Part shown: positions 15,745-24,735 of the stretch, piece after piece
Layout of the letters: every line of letters starts with the position of its first letter
How positions within the stretch are numbered: position 1 is the stretch's first letter
From: Nocardioidaceae bacterium
GTDB taxonomy: Bacteria; Actinomycetota; Actinomycetes; Propionibacteriales; Nocardioidaceae
DNA: 45,917 bases
Direction of reading: 5' to 3'
Assembly: GCA_009780515.1 (NCBI GenBank)
Contig: WQZX01000018.1
Coordinates: forward strand, 1 to 45,917
Made by a program: the position numbers and the translations under genes
Notes under the pieces: model-generated
Seen by the model: the letters and a program-made list of their open reading frames with translations, nothing else
Told to the model about the DNA's origin: nothing
The model's database searches: none

Positions 15745-16554
15745 GTGACTGAGCCGGTGCAGACGTTCCCGCCGCCGTTGCAGCAGCGCGACGAGCAGAG
15801 GCACCACGACGAGGAGATCGCCACGCCGGTCGACCCGGCCGCGCCGGTGATCGCGATCCCGTCGACCCCCACCGACGGCGTCGAGGTCTCCTCCGAGATC
15901 CCGACCCGGCTGCTGCCGTCGGCTCCGCGCGGGCCCCGACCGGTCGAGGCGCCCGCGGGCGTGGAGATCAGCTACGAGCAGTTCGGCCGCCACTTCATCC
16001 GTCGGGTGCTCAACCTCCAGCGGGTGCTCGGCACCATCGACGCCATGCTCGGCCCGTCGATCGAGCTGGGCCCGATCGGCGCCGGCCCCGGCCGTGCCTT
16101 CGCGAGCGTCAGCGTGGTCGGTCGCTTCAGCGGCACCGACGGCGTCGAGGTCCCCGCCGACCTCCTGACCTATGCCGTCAACCTGCCGATCGACGTGACG
16201 TTCACGCTCGACCTGCCGATGGACACGCTCCGGTTCGACGCCGAGGTCGTCGTACCGCTCAGAATCGTCGTCCACACGTGCGCTCCGACCGGTATCCGGA
16301 TGGAGATCGAGCTGCCGACCGAGAGCGAGTTCAAGCTGGACATCCACCCGTCGACCCGGCGTGGCGCGGTGTTCCAGAAGGTCACCGGCCTGGAGTCCGA
16401 GCTGCGCCGCTTCCTGCTGAAGGTCGTCCGCACCGAGCTCAACAAGCCCTACATCCAGCGGGTGCTGTGCCTCGACATGGACACGCTGATCGAGGACGGC
16501 TGGGACCACCTGTCGACGTACTTCCTGCCGCAGAGCGCCGAGGACCGCAAGTAG
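15745..16554 (+). CDS. Hypothetical protein with disordered N terminus
   Basis: Family not recognised. The 269-residue product begins with about 75 residues rich in Pro, Glu and Val that look disordered, then a compact region from ISYEQFGRHFIRRVLNLQRV to the end. That part has several amphipathic beta strands (PIDVTFTLDLPMDTLRFD, VPLRIVVHTCAPTGIRME) and a C-terminal helix (ELRRFLLKVVRTELNKPYIQ). No signal peptide, membrane segment or catalytic motif is seen. GAGGAGGGG before GTG 15745 sets the start. The strand pattern could suit a lipid-binding or scaffold fold, but that is a guess. Confidence 0.75.
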   Translation: MTEPVQTFPPPLQQRDEQRHHDEEIATPVDPAAPVIAIPSTPTDGVEVSSEIPTRLLPSAPRGPRPVEAPAGVEISYEQFGRHFIRRVLNLQRVLGTIDAMLGPSIELGPIGAGPGRAFASVSVVGRFSGTDGVEVPADLLTYAVNLPIDVTFTLDLPMDTLRFDAEVVVPLRIVVHTCAPTGIRMEIELPTESEFKLDIHPSTRRGAVFQKVTGLESELRRFLLKVVRTELNKPYIQRVLCLDMDTLIEDGWDHLSTYFLPQSAEDRK

Positions 16555-16613
16555 CCGTCCAGCCCGGCGGTGGAGCGCGTGACGACGGTCACCTCCGGCC
16601 CTAGGGTCGGAGC

Positions 16614-18374
16614 ATGCCGCTGCTCAAGCCCGTGCTCCCGGACGTCCCGGCGGAGGACTACCTCCGCCTCCCGCTTCGCGAGCGGCTCCGCATCGGCGCG
16701 CAGTTCTGGGCCGACCAGGGCTTCGGCACGCCCCGCTACGTCCACCTGATCTACATCCTCAAGGTCACCGTCTGGTACGCCGGCGGCGGCCTGCTCCTCA
16801 TCGCGCTGACCACCGACGTCGGCTCGGTGTGGCACTTCGCCGACTGGTGGCGGGAGCCGATCGTCTACCCGCGGGTGATGGCGTGGACCTGCCTGCTGGA
16901 GGTGCTCGGCATCGGCGGTGCCTGGGGCCCGCTGTGCGCCCGGTTCACCCCGTTCACCGGCGGCGCCCGCTACTGGCTGCGCACGGGCACGGTGCGGGTC
17001 GCCCCGTGGCGCCTCCCTGGCACCGGCGGCGACCGCCGTGAGCCCCTCGACGTCGCCCTGTACGCCGCCCTGCTGGCGAGCCTGGTGCTCGCGCTGGTGT
17101 GGCGGCCGGCCGGTGACGGGCTGCCGCCGGCCTGGGTGATGCTGCTGCCCGTCGTACTGCTGGCGGCGAACGGGCTGCGCGACTCGATCGTCTTCCTCGC
17201 CGCGCGTGGCGAGCAGTACGCACCGGCGCTGGTCCTCGCCGGGATCCTCGGCCCGACCGACATGGTCATCGCCGGGAAGGTGCTGATCGTGACGGTGTGG
17301 CTCGGCGCGGGCAGCTCGAAGTTCGGCCGCCACTTCGTCAACGTGGTGCCGCCGATGGTCTCGAACGCCCCGTTCGTGCCGGGCGTCGCGCTGCGCAGGC
17401 TGCACTACCGCGGTGCGCCCGACGACCTGCGCCCGAGCGGGCTGTCGTGGTTCCTGGCCCACGTCGGCGGCACCTGCGTCGAGATCATCACGCCGCTGGT
17501 CCTGCTCTTCACGACCAACGCCACCGTCGCCCTCGTGGCGGCCTGCCTGATGGTCGCCTTCCACACCTTCATCACGCTGACCTTCCCGCTCGCCGTGCCG
17601 CTGGAGTGGAACGTCGCCTTCGGCTTCCTGGCGGTCTACCTCTTCGTCGGCCACGGCGCCGGCGACGGCTACTCGGTCGCCGACTTCTCCCACCCGTGGG
17701 CGCTGGTGCTGATCGCCGCCTGCCTGCTGACCTTCCCGGTGCTCGGCAACCTGCGGCCCGACCTGGTCTCGTTCCTGCCCTCGATGCGCCAGTACGCCGG
17801 CAACTGGGCCAGCGCCGTGTGGGCCTTCGCGCCCGGCGCCGAGGCCAAGCTCGAGCGGCTGGACCTCCCGGTGCAGCTGATGACGCCCCAGCTCTGCAAG
17901 CTCCTGAAGTACGACGAGCCGACGGCCGAGCAGGCGATGTCCCTCATCACCGCCTGGCGCTCGATGCACAGCCAGGGCCGTGGCCTCTACTCGCTGCTGC
18001 TCGACCGGCTGCCCGACATCGACACCCGCACCATCCGCGAGGGCGAGTTCATGTCCAACCTGGTCCGCGGCTGGAACTTCGGCGACGGCCACCTCCACGA
18101 CGAGCGGATGGTCGCGGCCGTCCAGGCGCGCGCCGGGTTCGAACCCGGCGAGGCGGTCGTGGTGTACGTCGAGTCCCAGGCCATCCACCAGTCGTTCCAG
18201 CGCTACCGGGTGATCGACGCCGCCCGCGGCGTGGTCGAGCGCGGGACCTGGGAGGTCGCGGACGCCGTGCGCGAGCAGCCGTGGCTGCCCAACGGGCCGA
18301 TCCCGCTCACCGTCACGTGGCTGCCTCCGGAGGTCGATCCTGTCGAGACCGCCACCGCCCCGGGTGTTGGATAG
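16614..18374 (+). CDS. DUF3556-like multispanning membrane protein
   Basis: A 586-residue integral membrane protein. About ten hydrophobic segments lie between residues 45 and 400 (for example VTVWYAGGGLLLIAL, YAALLASLVLALVW, ITPLVLLFTTNATVALVAAC and ALVLIAACLLTFPVLG), followed by a soluble C-terminal domain of about 190 residues starting near SFLPSMRQYAGNWA. It resembles the actinobacterial DUF3556 transmembrane family, for which no function is established. TAGGGT lies 6 bases before ATG, a leaderless-type start. The stop is 4 bases before the FAD oxidoreductase gene, so the two form an operon and may act together on a lipid-like substrate. Confidence 0.78.
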   Translation: MPLLKPVLPDVPAEDYLRLPLRERLRIGAQFWADQGFGTPRYVHLIYILKVTVWYAGGGLLLIALTTDVGSVWHFADWWREPIVYPRVMAWTCLLEVLGIGGAWGPLCARFTPFTGGARYWLRTGTVRVAPWRLPGTGGDRREPLDVALYAALLASLVLALVWRPAGDGLPPAWVMLLPVVLLAANGLRDSIVFLAARGEQYAPALVLAGILGPTDMVIAGKVLIVTVWLGAGSSKFGRHFVNVVPPMVSNAPFVPGVALRRLHYRGAPDDLRPSGLSWFLAHVGGTCVEIITPLVLLFTTNATVALVAACLMVAFHTFITLTFPLAVPLEWNVAFGFLAVYLFVGHGAGDGYSVADFSHPWALVLIAACLLTFPVLGNLRPDLVSFLPSMRQYAGNWASAVWAFAPGAEAKLERLDLPVQLMTPQLCKLLKYDEPTAEQAMSLITAWRSMHSQGRGLYSLLLDRLPDIDTRTIREGEFMSNLVRGWNFGDGHLHDERMVAAVQARAGFEPGEAVVVYVESQAIHQSFQRYRVIDAARGVVERGTWEVADAVREQPWLPNGPIPLTVTWLPPEVDPVETATAPGVG

Positions 18375-18378
18375 AGGC

Positions 18379-19800
18379 ATGTCGAGCGCGGTCGTCGTCG
18401 GTAGCGGCCCCAACGGGCTGGCCGCCGCCCTCACCCTCGCGGCGGCGGGCGTGTCGGTGACCGTCGTCGAGGCGGCCGACCGGATCGGCGGTGGCGTGCG
18501 GTCCAGCGAGCTGACCGTGCCGGGGCTCGTCCACGACGACTGCGCTGGCTTCCACCCGTTCGCGACGGCGTCGGCGTTCGCCCGCGAGTTCGACCTCGAG
18601 GGTGCGGGGCTGCGGTGGCGCTGGGCGCCGTACGAGTTCGCGCATCCGCTGGACGGCGGTCGCGGAGCCGTCCTGCAGCGGTCCGTGGCCGAGACGGCGC
18701 GGGTGCTGGGGGCCGACGGCGGCGCCTGGATGCGGACGTTCGGCCCGTTGGCCGAGCGGTTCGACACGATCAGCGAGGAGTTCCTGCAGCCGGTCGTGCA
18801 CGCGCCCGAGCACCCGATCCACCTGGCCCGCTTCGGCCGTGCGGCCGCCCAGCCCGCCGCGCTGCTGGTCCGGCGCTGGCGGCTGGAGGCGGCCCGCGCG
18901 CTGTACGGCGGCGTGGCCGCCCACGCGTTCACCCGGCTCGACCGCCCGTTCTCCGCGGCGGTCGGCGTCGCGCTCACGACCGCCGCCCACGCCTACGGCT
19001 GGCCGGTCGCCGAGGGCGGCTCGCAGGCCATCGCCGAGGCCGTGTGGCGGCGCTGCGAGGAGCGCGGCGTCAAGCTCGAGCTCGGCCGCACCGTGAGCTC
19101 GATCGACGAGCTCGGCGCGGTCGACCTCGTCCTCCTCGACACCGCTCCCGGGGCGGCGGCCCGGATCGTCGGCGACCGGCTGCCCCGGCGCGTACGCCGG
19201 GCCTACGAGTCCTTCCGCCACGGACCCGCGGCGTTCAAGGTCGACTACGCCGTCCAGACCGGCGTCCCCTGGGACTACGAGCCCGCCCGCTCCGCCGGCA
19301 CCATCCATCTCGGCGGCACCTTCGAGGAGACCGCCCGGGCCGAGGCGGACACCAACGCGGGCCGGATGCCGCAGCGGCCGTTCGTGCTCGTCGGCCAGCA
19401 GTGGCTCGCCGACCGCACCCGCTCCGTGGGCGACGTCCACCCGCTCTACGCCTACGCCCACGTCCCTGCCGGGTACGACGGCCCCGACGGGCCGGTCGTC
19501 GAGGCGATCACGGCGCGCATCGAGCAGTTCGCGCCAGGCTTCCGCGAGCGGATCGTCGCCACCCACGTCCGCTCGGCGACCGCGATGGAGGCCTACAACG
19601 CCAACTACGTAGGCGGCGACATCGCGACCGGTGCCACCGGCCTGCGGCAGATGGTGTTCCGCCCGCGGGTCGGCACGTCGCCGTACTCCACGGGGGCGAA
19701 GGGGATCTACCTCTGCTCCGCCGCCACGCCTCCCGGGGCGGGTGCGCACGGCATGTGCGGCCACCTCGCGGCGAAGGCCGCCCTGCGCTCGCTCGGCTGA
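18379..19800 (+). CDS. FAD-dependent oxidoreductase, phytoene desaturase-like
   Basis: A 473-residue flavoprotein of the amine oxidase/CrtI superfamily. The N-terminal dinucleotide motif is VVVGSGPNGLAAALTLAAAG with the downstream acidic residue VVEAADRIGGGVRSSE; the C-terminal FAD motif is YLCSAATPPGAGAHGMCGHLAA, near-identical in pattern to CrtI-like desaturases. The protein is slightly shorter than typical phytoene desaturases and no phytoene synthase lies nearby, so carotenoid synthesis is not supported. It is coupled to the membrane protein upstream, which suggests a hydrophobic substrate. Confidence 0.88.
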   Translation: MSSAVVVGSGPNGLAAALTLAAAGVSVTVVEAADRIGGGVRSSELTVPGLVHDDCAGFHPFATASAFAREFDLEGAGLRWRWAPYEFAHPLDGGRGAVLQRSVAETARVLGADGGAWMRTFGPLAERFDTISEEFLQPVVHAPEHPIHLARFGRAAAQPAALLVRRWRLEAARALYGGVAAHAFTRLDRPFSAAVGVALTTAAHAYGWPVAEGGSQAIAEAVWRRCEERGVKLELGRTVSSIDELGAVDLVLLDTAPGAAARIVGDRLPRRVRRAYESFRHGPAAFKVDYAVQTGVPWDYEPARSAGTIHLGGTFEETARAEADTNAGRMPQRPFVLVGQQWLADRTRSVGDVHPLYAYAHVPAGYDGPDGPVVEAITARIEQFAPGFRERIVATHVRSATAMEAYNANYVGGDIATGATGLRQMVFRPRVGTSPYSTGAKGIYLCSAATPPGAGAHGMCGHLAAKAALRSLG

Positions 19801-19862
19801 GCCCGGCCGAACCGTCAGCGACGTCTCAGGGCGCTCTCAGCGACTCCTGTCATCGTCGCCGG

Positions 19863-20192
19863 ATGGACGAGTCCCAGGAGTCGATCCAGCCGGACGGGAT
19901 CATCCGGCCGACCGCGGAGACCGGCGAGCAGCGGCGCGAGCGCCGTCGTCGTACGGCCATGGTGAGCGCGCGCTGGGCGGCCTCCGCCGCCGTCATCGCA
20001 GCGATGACCGCGGGCGCGGCCGCCGTCAACGCCGACGACGGCGCACCGAGCCCGGACAACGTCTTCTACGCCGATCCCCCGACGAGGGCTAGCCGATCTC
20101 GCGCTCGCCGCGGACCGGCACGAGCAGGACGGCGGCCAGGGGCAGCACCCCGGCCAGCGCGAAGCCGGCGCCGTACGACGTCGCGGCGATGA
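19863..20192 (+). CDS. Small single-pass membrane protein, possibly frameshifted
   Basis: Starting at ATG 19863 the frame gives an acidic/Pro start, a basic patch RRERRRR (about 24-30), one membrane helix (WAASAAVIAAMTAGAAAV, about 38-55) and a short outer part DGAPSPDNVFYADPP. After that the frame runs about 100 bases into the antisense 3' end of the MFS gene and becomes Arg-rich. If the C5 run at 20076-20080 had one more C, the protein would end DPPDEG at TAG 20090-20092, just before the MFS stop. A base deletion or assembly error is therefore likely. CATCGT lies 6 bases before ATG. Confidence 0.5.
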   Translation: MDESQESIQPDGIIRPTAETGEQRRERRRRTAMVSARWAASAAVIAAMTAGAAAVNADDGAPSPDNVFYADPPTRASRSRARRGPARAGRRPGAAPRPARSRRRTTSRR

Positions 20193-21306
20193 CCGCGCCG
20201 GCAGCCGGAGGCACGACGGCCGCGACGACGTACTGCGTGGTGTTCTGGATGCCCAGCGCCCGGCCGGACCAGAACGGCCCCGCCCGCTCGGCGACGGCGG
20301 CGTAGGCGAGCCCGTTGTCGGCGACGGTGATCGCCGACGCGACGACCAGCAGGACGACCGCGGCGATCTCGGCGAGGGTGCCCGACAGGCCCATCAGCGC
20401 GCCCAGCAGCAGCATGGTCGCGCAGGCTGCCCAGGCGATCCAGCGCATCGGGCGCAACCGGCTCGAGACCGCGTCGGACAGGTGGCCCGCACCGATCCGG
20501 CCGGCGGCCCCGATCAGCTGGGTGCCGGCGACGACGACCCCGGCGGCTCCGGCGGCCCAGCCGAGGTCCTCGACCAGCCAGGTCAGGCCGAACGTCCAGA
20601 CCACGAACTGCGGGACGACCAGGATCGCGGAGGTGCCGTGCACGCGGGCGAGGTAGCCGTCGGCCCGGTAGGGGTTCGGCGCCTCGGCGGCCTGGTGCGC
20701 CGGCGGGCGCGGCGGGTCGATGAGGACCGCGGCGACCAGCACCAGGGCGACCGCGGCCAGGCCGGTCGGAACCCAGATCGCCACCTGGGCGTGGGTGTGG
20801 GCCGCGATGACGGCCATCGTCAGCGCACCCGCGCCGACGCCGAGCGGCTGGGCGCACTGCCGGATGCCCATCGCCAGGCCGCGCCGCTCCGGCGGGAACC
20901 AGCCGACGACGACCCGGCCGGACGCCGCGTTGGTGGCGCCCGAGGACGCACCGGCCACGAACAGCGCGATCGCCATCGGCGCGACACCGCCGGCCAGCGA
21001 GGCGACCGTGCCGGCGGCGACGACGCCCGCGAGCCCGATCAGCATCGCGAACCGCTCACCGCGGCGGTCGACGACCAGGCCCCACACGATCAGCGTGCAC
21101 ATCAGCCCGGCCATCGACGCGGCCGCCACCGCGCCCGCCTCGGCCAGGCTCATGCCGCCCTCGGAGTGCAGCGCGGGGATCAGGAACGCCGGCCCGTGGA
21201 CCATCGCCGCCGAGCTCGCCTGGGCCGTCGTGCTGACCACGAGCATCGCCCACCGCCGAGCAGCACCGATCCGCTCGTGCGCCGGAGCCCCGATGTCGCT
21301 GACCAT
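20089..21306 (-). CDS. MFS transporter
   Basis: A 405-residue carrier with twelve predicted membrane helices in two halves. The loop after helix 2, GLVVDRRGERF, is the MFS motif A (GxxxDRxGRR-like). VVGWFPPERRGLAMGIRQCAQPLG is the conserved helix 4-5 region seen in oxalate/formate antiporter-like and aromatic or sugar acid carriers. The ATG at 21306 is preferred over 21324 because GGGAGGG lies 7 bases upstream. It is the same orientation as the GH65 gene but has its own promoter-like spacer. Substrate not known. Confidence 0.88.
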   Translation of the reverse strand: MVSDIGAPAHERIGAARRWAMLVVSTTAQASSAAMVHGPAFLIPALHSEGGMSLAEAGAVAAASMAGLMCTLIVWGLVVDRRGERFAMLIGLAGVVAAGTVASLAGGVAPMAIALFVAGASSGATNAASGRVVVGWFPPERRGLAMGIRQCAQPLGVGAGALTMAVIAAHTHAQVAIWVPTGLAAVALVLVAAVLIDPPRPPAHQAAEAPNPYRADGYLARVHGTSAILVVPQFVVWTFGLTWLVEDLGWAAGAAGVVVAGTQLIGAAGRIGAGHLSDAVSSRLRPMRWIAWAACATMLLLGALMGLSGTLAEIAAVVLLVVASAITVADNGLAYAAVAERAGPFWSGRALGIQNTTQYVVAAVVPPAAGAVIAATSYGAGFALAGVLPLAAVLLVPVRGEREIG

Positions 21307-21317
21307 GCGACGACCCT

Positions 21318-21358
21318 CCCACATTCTGTCCGAATAGTGGGAAATGGATCTCGTTATA
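21318..21358 (-). promoter_or_regulatory. Putative promoter/operator of the MFS gene
   Basis: The AT-rich stretch holds the imperfect inverted repeat CCCACATTC / GAATAGTGGG (21318-21341) around TGTCC, and TATAAC as a candidate -10 on the minus strand (21358-21353). The repeat would sit at the start of the transcript, a typical repressor position. The shape recalls IclR-type operators, but no such regulator is adjacent. Confidence 0.4.
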
Positions 21359-21396
21359 TGGGATCCCAGGCGTAGCGGCAGGCGCTGATCGGCGGG

Positions 21397-23910
21397 TCAG
21401 TCTCCCGAGGGCACGATCGCCGACAGGACCGTTCCGTCGGCGCGCTGGACACCGGTCGGGTTGGGCGGCTCGCCCTCCAGCCGCGGCCCCTGGTGCTTCA
21501 GCGGTACGACGACGGGCTGGTCCCTCGTGACGGTGACCGGCTCGCCGCGCACCTGGAAGGTGAGCGGTCCGCTGCCCGCCTCGATGGTCAGCTCCAGCTC
21601 CTCGGGGCGGACGCACACCCGGACCCGGGTCTTGCGCAGCGTGAGCCGGAACGTCAGCGACTCCCACGACTCGGGGAGCCGCGGGTCGAGCTGCCACTGC
21701 TCGTCGCCGCGCTCGGTCCCGAAGTCGCGGAAGCCCCCGAAGCCGCTCGCCAGCGCGCTCCACACGCCGCCGGTCGACGCGACGTGCACGCCGTCGGAGG
21801 TGTTGGCGTGCCGGTCGTTGAGGTCGACGAACAGCGCGCCGAGGAAGTAGCGCAGCGCCAGGTCGGCGTACCCGACCTCGGCGGCGATGATCGACTGCAC
21901 GACGGCCGAGAGCGTGGAGTCGCCGGTGGTGATCGGGTCGTAGTAGTCGAAGTCGGCCTTCTTCTGCTCGGCCGAGAACTCGCCGCACTGCAGGAAGAGC
22001 GCCAGCACCACGTCGGCCTGCTTGAGCACCTGGAAGCGGTAGATCACCAGCGGGTGGTAGTGCAGCAGCAGCGGACGCTTGTCCAGCGGTGTGTTCTCGA
22101 GGTCCCACGCCTCGCGCTCGAGGAAGTGCAGGTCCTGCGGGTGGATGCCGAGGTACTCGTCGTACGGGATGGACATGCCGTCCGCGCAGTCGGCCCACTC
22201 CCGCGCCTCGTCCTCGGTGAAGCCCGTGCGGCGCACCATCTCGTCGTACGCCGCCGGGTCGTCGCGCCGCAGCTCCCAGACCGCGTGGGCGGCCCGGCGG
22301 AGGTTGAAGCGCGCGAGGACGTTCGTGTACAGGTTGTCGTTCACCACGGTCGTGTACTCGTCCGGCCCGGTGACGCCGTGGATGTGGAAGGTCCGCCGGG
22401 CCTCCTCGCGCCAGAAGCCGAGGTCGGCCCAGAGGCGGGCGGTCTGCACGAAGATGTCGATCGCCCCGCCGGCGAGGAACTCCTGGTCGCCGGTCGCTCC
22501 GACGTACTGGCTCAGGGCGTAGGAGATGTCCGCGTCGATGTGGTACTGCGCGGTGCCGGCCGCGTAGTACGCCGAGGCCTCCTCGCCGTTGATCGTGCGC
22601 CACGGGAAGAGCGCGCCCTTCTGCGCCAGCTCGCGCGCGCGGGTGCGCGCCGCGGGGAGCAGCGTGTGCCGGAAGCGCAGGGCGTTCCGCGACGCCCACG
22701 GCATCGTGTAGGTCAGGAACGGCAGGACGTAGACCTCGGTGTCCCAGAAGTAGTGACCGCCGTAGCCGGAGCCGGTCACGCCCTTGGCCGGGATGCCCTG
22801 ACCCTCCGCTCGAGCGGCGGCCTGCAGGATCGAGAAGAGGTTCCAGCGCACGGCCTGCTGGATGCCGGGCTGGTGGGGGATCTCGACGTCGCCGCGCTCC
22901 CAGAAGATGTCGAGCAGCCGGCGCTGGGCGGCGTACTGCTTCTCGACGCCCTCCTCCCAGGTGCGGTCGAGGGTGCGCTCGCAGCGGTCGAGCAGCTCGC
23001 GCGGCGGGACCGAGTCGGCGTGGTGGAAGGAGACCAGCTTGGTCAGGGTGATGGTCTGGTTCGGCTGGGCGGCGATGCGGTAGATGACCTTGGCGAGGTC
23101 GTCCTCGGAGTGCGCGCGCACCGAGTAGTCCGCGTCGGTCTCCATCCGGTGGTCGACGGCGACGCCGAGGGTCTGGCCGGACTCGGTCGTGCGGTAGCCG
23201 AGCTTGAGCCGGCCGGTCTCCGGGTCGGCGTCGTGGATCTCCGGCTGCAGCACGCGCCGGTTGAACGCGGACGCCTTGCGGGGATCCACCGGCTCGGTCG
23301 CGTCCTCGGCGAGCACCTCGTCCTGCCGGTTGATCAGCTGCGAGGAGATGGCCACCGAGGCGCGGTAGTTGAGCAGGGTCACCTCGTAGGTGATCACCGC
23401 GAGGTGGCGCTGCTCCAGCGGCACCATCCGGGTGCTGCGCACGCGCACGCGCTTGCCGCCGGGGGTGCGCCAGACCAGGTCGCGGGTGAGGGTGCCGGTC
23501 CGGAAGTCGAGGGTGCGCTCGTACTCCAGGAGGTCGGACTTGCTCAGGTGGAGCGGCTCGTCGTCGACGTACAGCCTGATCACCTTGGGGTCGGGCGCGT
23601 TGACGATGGTCTGGCCGACGCGGGCGAAGCCGAACGCCTCCTCGGCGTGCAGGATCGGCCACGTCTCGTGGAAGCCGTTGAGGAAGGTGCCGTCGGCATA
23701 GGCGTCGCGGCTCTCCTCGTAGTTGCCACGCATGCCGATGTAGCCGTTGCCGACCGCGAACAGCGACTCGGTGGTGCCGAGGTCGGCGGCGTCGAAGCGC
23801 GTCTCCACCAGCCGCCACTCGTCGGCGGGGAAGCGGGTGCGGTCCATCGGGTCCGTCGGCGGCGGCGCGACGTGGGAGGGCCCCATCCCGTCGCCCAGCG
23901 GCGGCGTCAC
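21397..23910 (-). CDS. Glycoside hydrolase family 65 disaccharide phosphorylase
   Basis: An 837-residue cytoplasmic enzyme of the maltose/trehalose/kojibiose phosphorylase family, which splits an alpha-glucoside with inorganic phosphate to beta-glucose 1-phosphate plus sugar. N-terminal beta domain starts with ESLFAVGNGYIGMRGNYEE, the helical barrel holds GSGYGGHYFWDTEVYVLPFL, and the general acid is Glu518 in TGPDEYTTVVNDNLYTN. A C-terminal beta domain follows. Substrate specificity cannot be read from these motifs. It starts with GTG 23910 inside the HAD gene's stop (GTGA), so both are co-translated, a known pairing that turns beta-glucose 1-phosphate into glucose 6-phosphate. Confidence 0.93.
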   Translation of the reverse strand: MTPPLGDGMGPSHVAPPPTDPMDRTRFPADEWRLVETRFDAADLGTTESLFAVGNGYIGMRGNYEESRDAYADGTFLNGFHETWPILHAEEAFGFARVGQTIVNAPDPKVIRLYVDDEPLHLSKSDLLEYERTLDFRTGTLTRDLVWRTPGGKRVRVRSTRMVPLEQRHLAVITYEVTLLNYRASVAISSQLINRQDEVLAEDATEPVDPRKASAFNRRVLQPEIHDADPETGRLKLGYRTTESGQTLGVAVDHRMETDADYSVRAHSEDDLAKVIYRIAAQPNQTITLTKLVSFHHADSVPPRELLDRCERTLDRTWEEGVEKQYAAQRRLLDIFWERGDVEIPHQPGIQQAVRWNLFSILQAAARAEGQGIPAKGVTGSGYGGHYFWDTEVYVLPFLTYTMPWASRNALRFRHTLLPAARTRARELAQKGALFPWRTINGEEASAYYAAGTAQYHIDADISYALSQYVGATGDQEFLAGGAIDIFVQTARLWADLGFWREEARRTFHIHGVTGPDEYTTVVNDNLYTNVLARFNLRRAAHAVWELRRDDPAAYDEMVRRTGFTEDEAREWADCADGMSIPYDEYLGIHPQDLHFLEREAWDLENTPLDKRPLLLHYHPLVIYRFQVLKQADVVLALFLQCGEFSAEQKKADFDYYDPITTGDSTLSAVVQSIIAAEVGYADLALRYFLGALFVDLNDRHANTSDGVHVASTGGVWSALASGFGGFRDFGTERGDEQWQLDPRLPESWESLTFRLTLRKTRVRVCVRPEELELTIEAGSGPLTFQVRGEPVTVTRDQPVVVPLKHQGPRLEGEPPNPTGVQRADGTVLSAIVPSGD

Positions 23911-24635
23911 GGGACGAGCTCTCGCAGGTCGACGACGACGACGTCCGCGCCGCCCTCGGTGAGGGCCCGCACGCCGGCGCCCCGGTCGACGCCCACCACC
24001 AGCCCGAATTGCCCCGCGCGGCCGGCGGCGACGCCGCTGACCGCGTCCTCGAGCACGACCGCCCTGCCGGGCGGCGAGCCCAGCACCTCCGCGGCGTGCA
24101 GGAACGTGTCGGGCGCGGGCTTGCCGGCCAGGCCGAGCTCGGCCGCGACGGCACCGCTCACGACGGTGTCGAAGTAGTCCTCGACGTCCGCGGCCCTCAG
24201 CACGGCGGGCGCGTTGCGGCTCGAGGACACGATGGCCATCGGGGTGCCCTGCTCCTTGAGCGACTCCAGCAGCGCCACCGACCCCGGGTACGCCGTCACC
24301 CCCTGGTCGGCGAGCACCTTCGAGAACATCGCGTCCTTGCGGTTGCCGAGCCCGCAGACCGTCTCCGCAGTCGCAGGGTCGCCCGGGTCGCCCTCGGGCA
24401 GGTGGATGTCGCGCGAGGCCAGGAAGGAGCGGACCCCGTCGTACCGGGGCCTGCCGTCGACGTAGGTGTAGTAGTCCGCGTCGGTGTAGGGCGCCACCTC
24501 CGGCCGGTCGGCGAGCAGCTCGCCGAACATCGCGGCCCAGGCGCGCATGTGCACCTCGGCCGTGGGGGTGATCACCCCGTCGAGGTCGAAGAGCGCGGCG
24601 GCGTACTCGGTCCAGTCCAGCTGCTGCTGAGGCAT
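23907..24635 (-). CDS. HAD hydrolase, beta-phosphoglucomutase-like
   Basis: A 242-residue HAD superfamily protein. Motif I is FDLDGVITPTAEVHMRAW with both aspartates, motif II is IVSSSRN, the lysine motif is GKPAPD and motif III VLEDAVSGVAAG. VHMRAW and the helical cap fit beta-phosphoglucomutase, which moves phosphate from C1 to C6 of beta-glucose 1-phosphate. The overlap with the GH65 gene supports this role. TAGCCT lies 7 bases before ATG on this strand, pointing to a leaderless transcript divergent from the P450 gene. Confidence 0.92.
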   Translation of the reverse strand: MPQQQLDWTEYAAALFDLDGVITPTAEVHMRAWAAMFGELLADRPEVAPYTDADYYTYVDGRPRYDGVRSFLASRDIHLPEGDPGDPATAETVCGLGNRKDAMFSKVLADQGVTAYPGSVALLESLKEQGTPMAIVSSSRNAPAVLRAADVEDYFDTVVSGAVAAELGLAGKPAPDTFLHAAEVLGSPPGRAVVLEDAVSGVAAGRAGQFGLVVGVDRGAGVRALTEGGADVVVVDLRELVP

Positions 24636-24735
24636 GACGATCAGGCTATCGGCCGTCGCGTCCGTGGGGTGTTGCGTGCGGGCGAACGGGGTGAGTGGGC
24701 CCAGGATCCGGCGTCGGAGGCCCTGTTCTGGTGAA

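Noticed and set aside
18379..19800. Carotenoid biosynthesis locus
   Set aside because: The FAD enzyme is CrtI-like, but no phytoene synthase, cyclase or prenyl synthase lies in the window.
21056..24154. A 1032-codon open frame on the minus strand
   Set aside because: It is a shadow of the GH65 and HAD genes in another frame, rich in Arg and Pro and with no recognisable domain. High GC makes such frames long.
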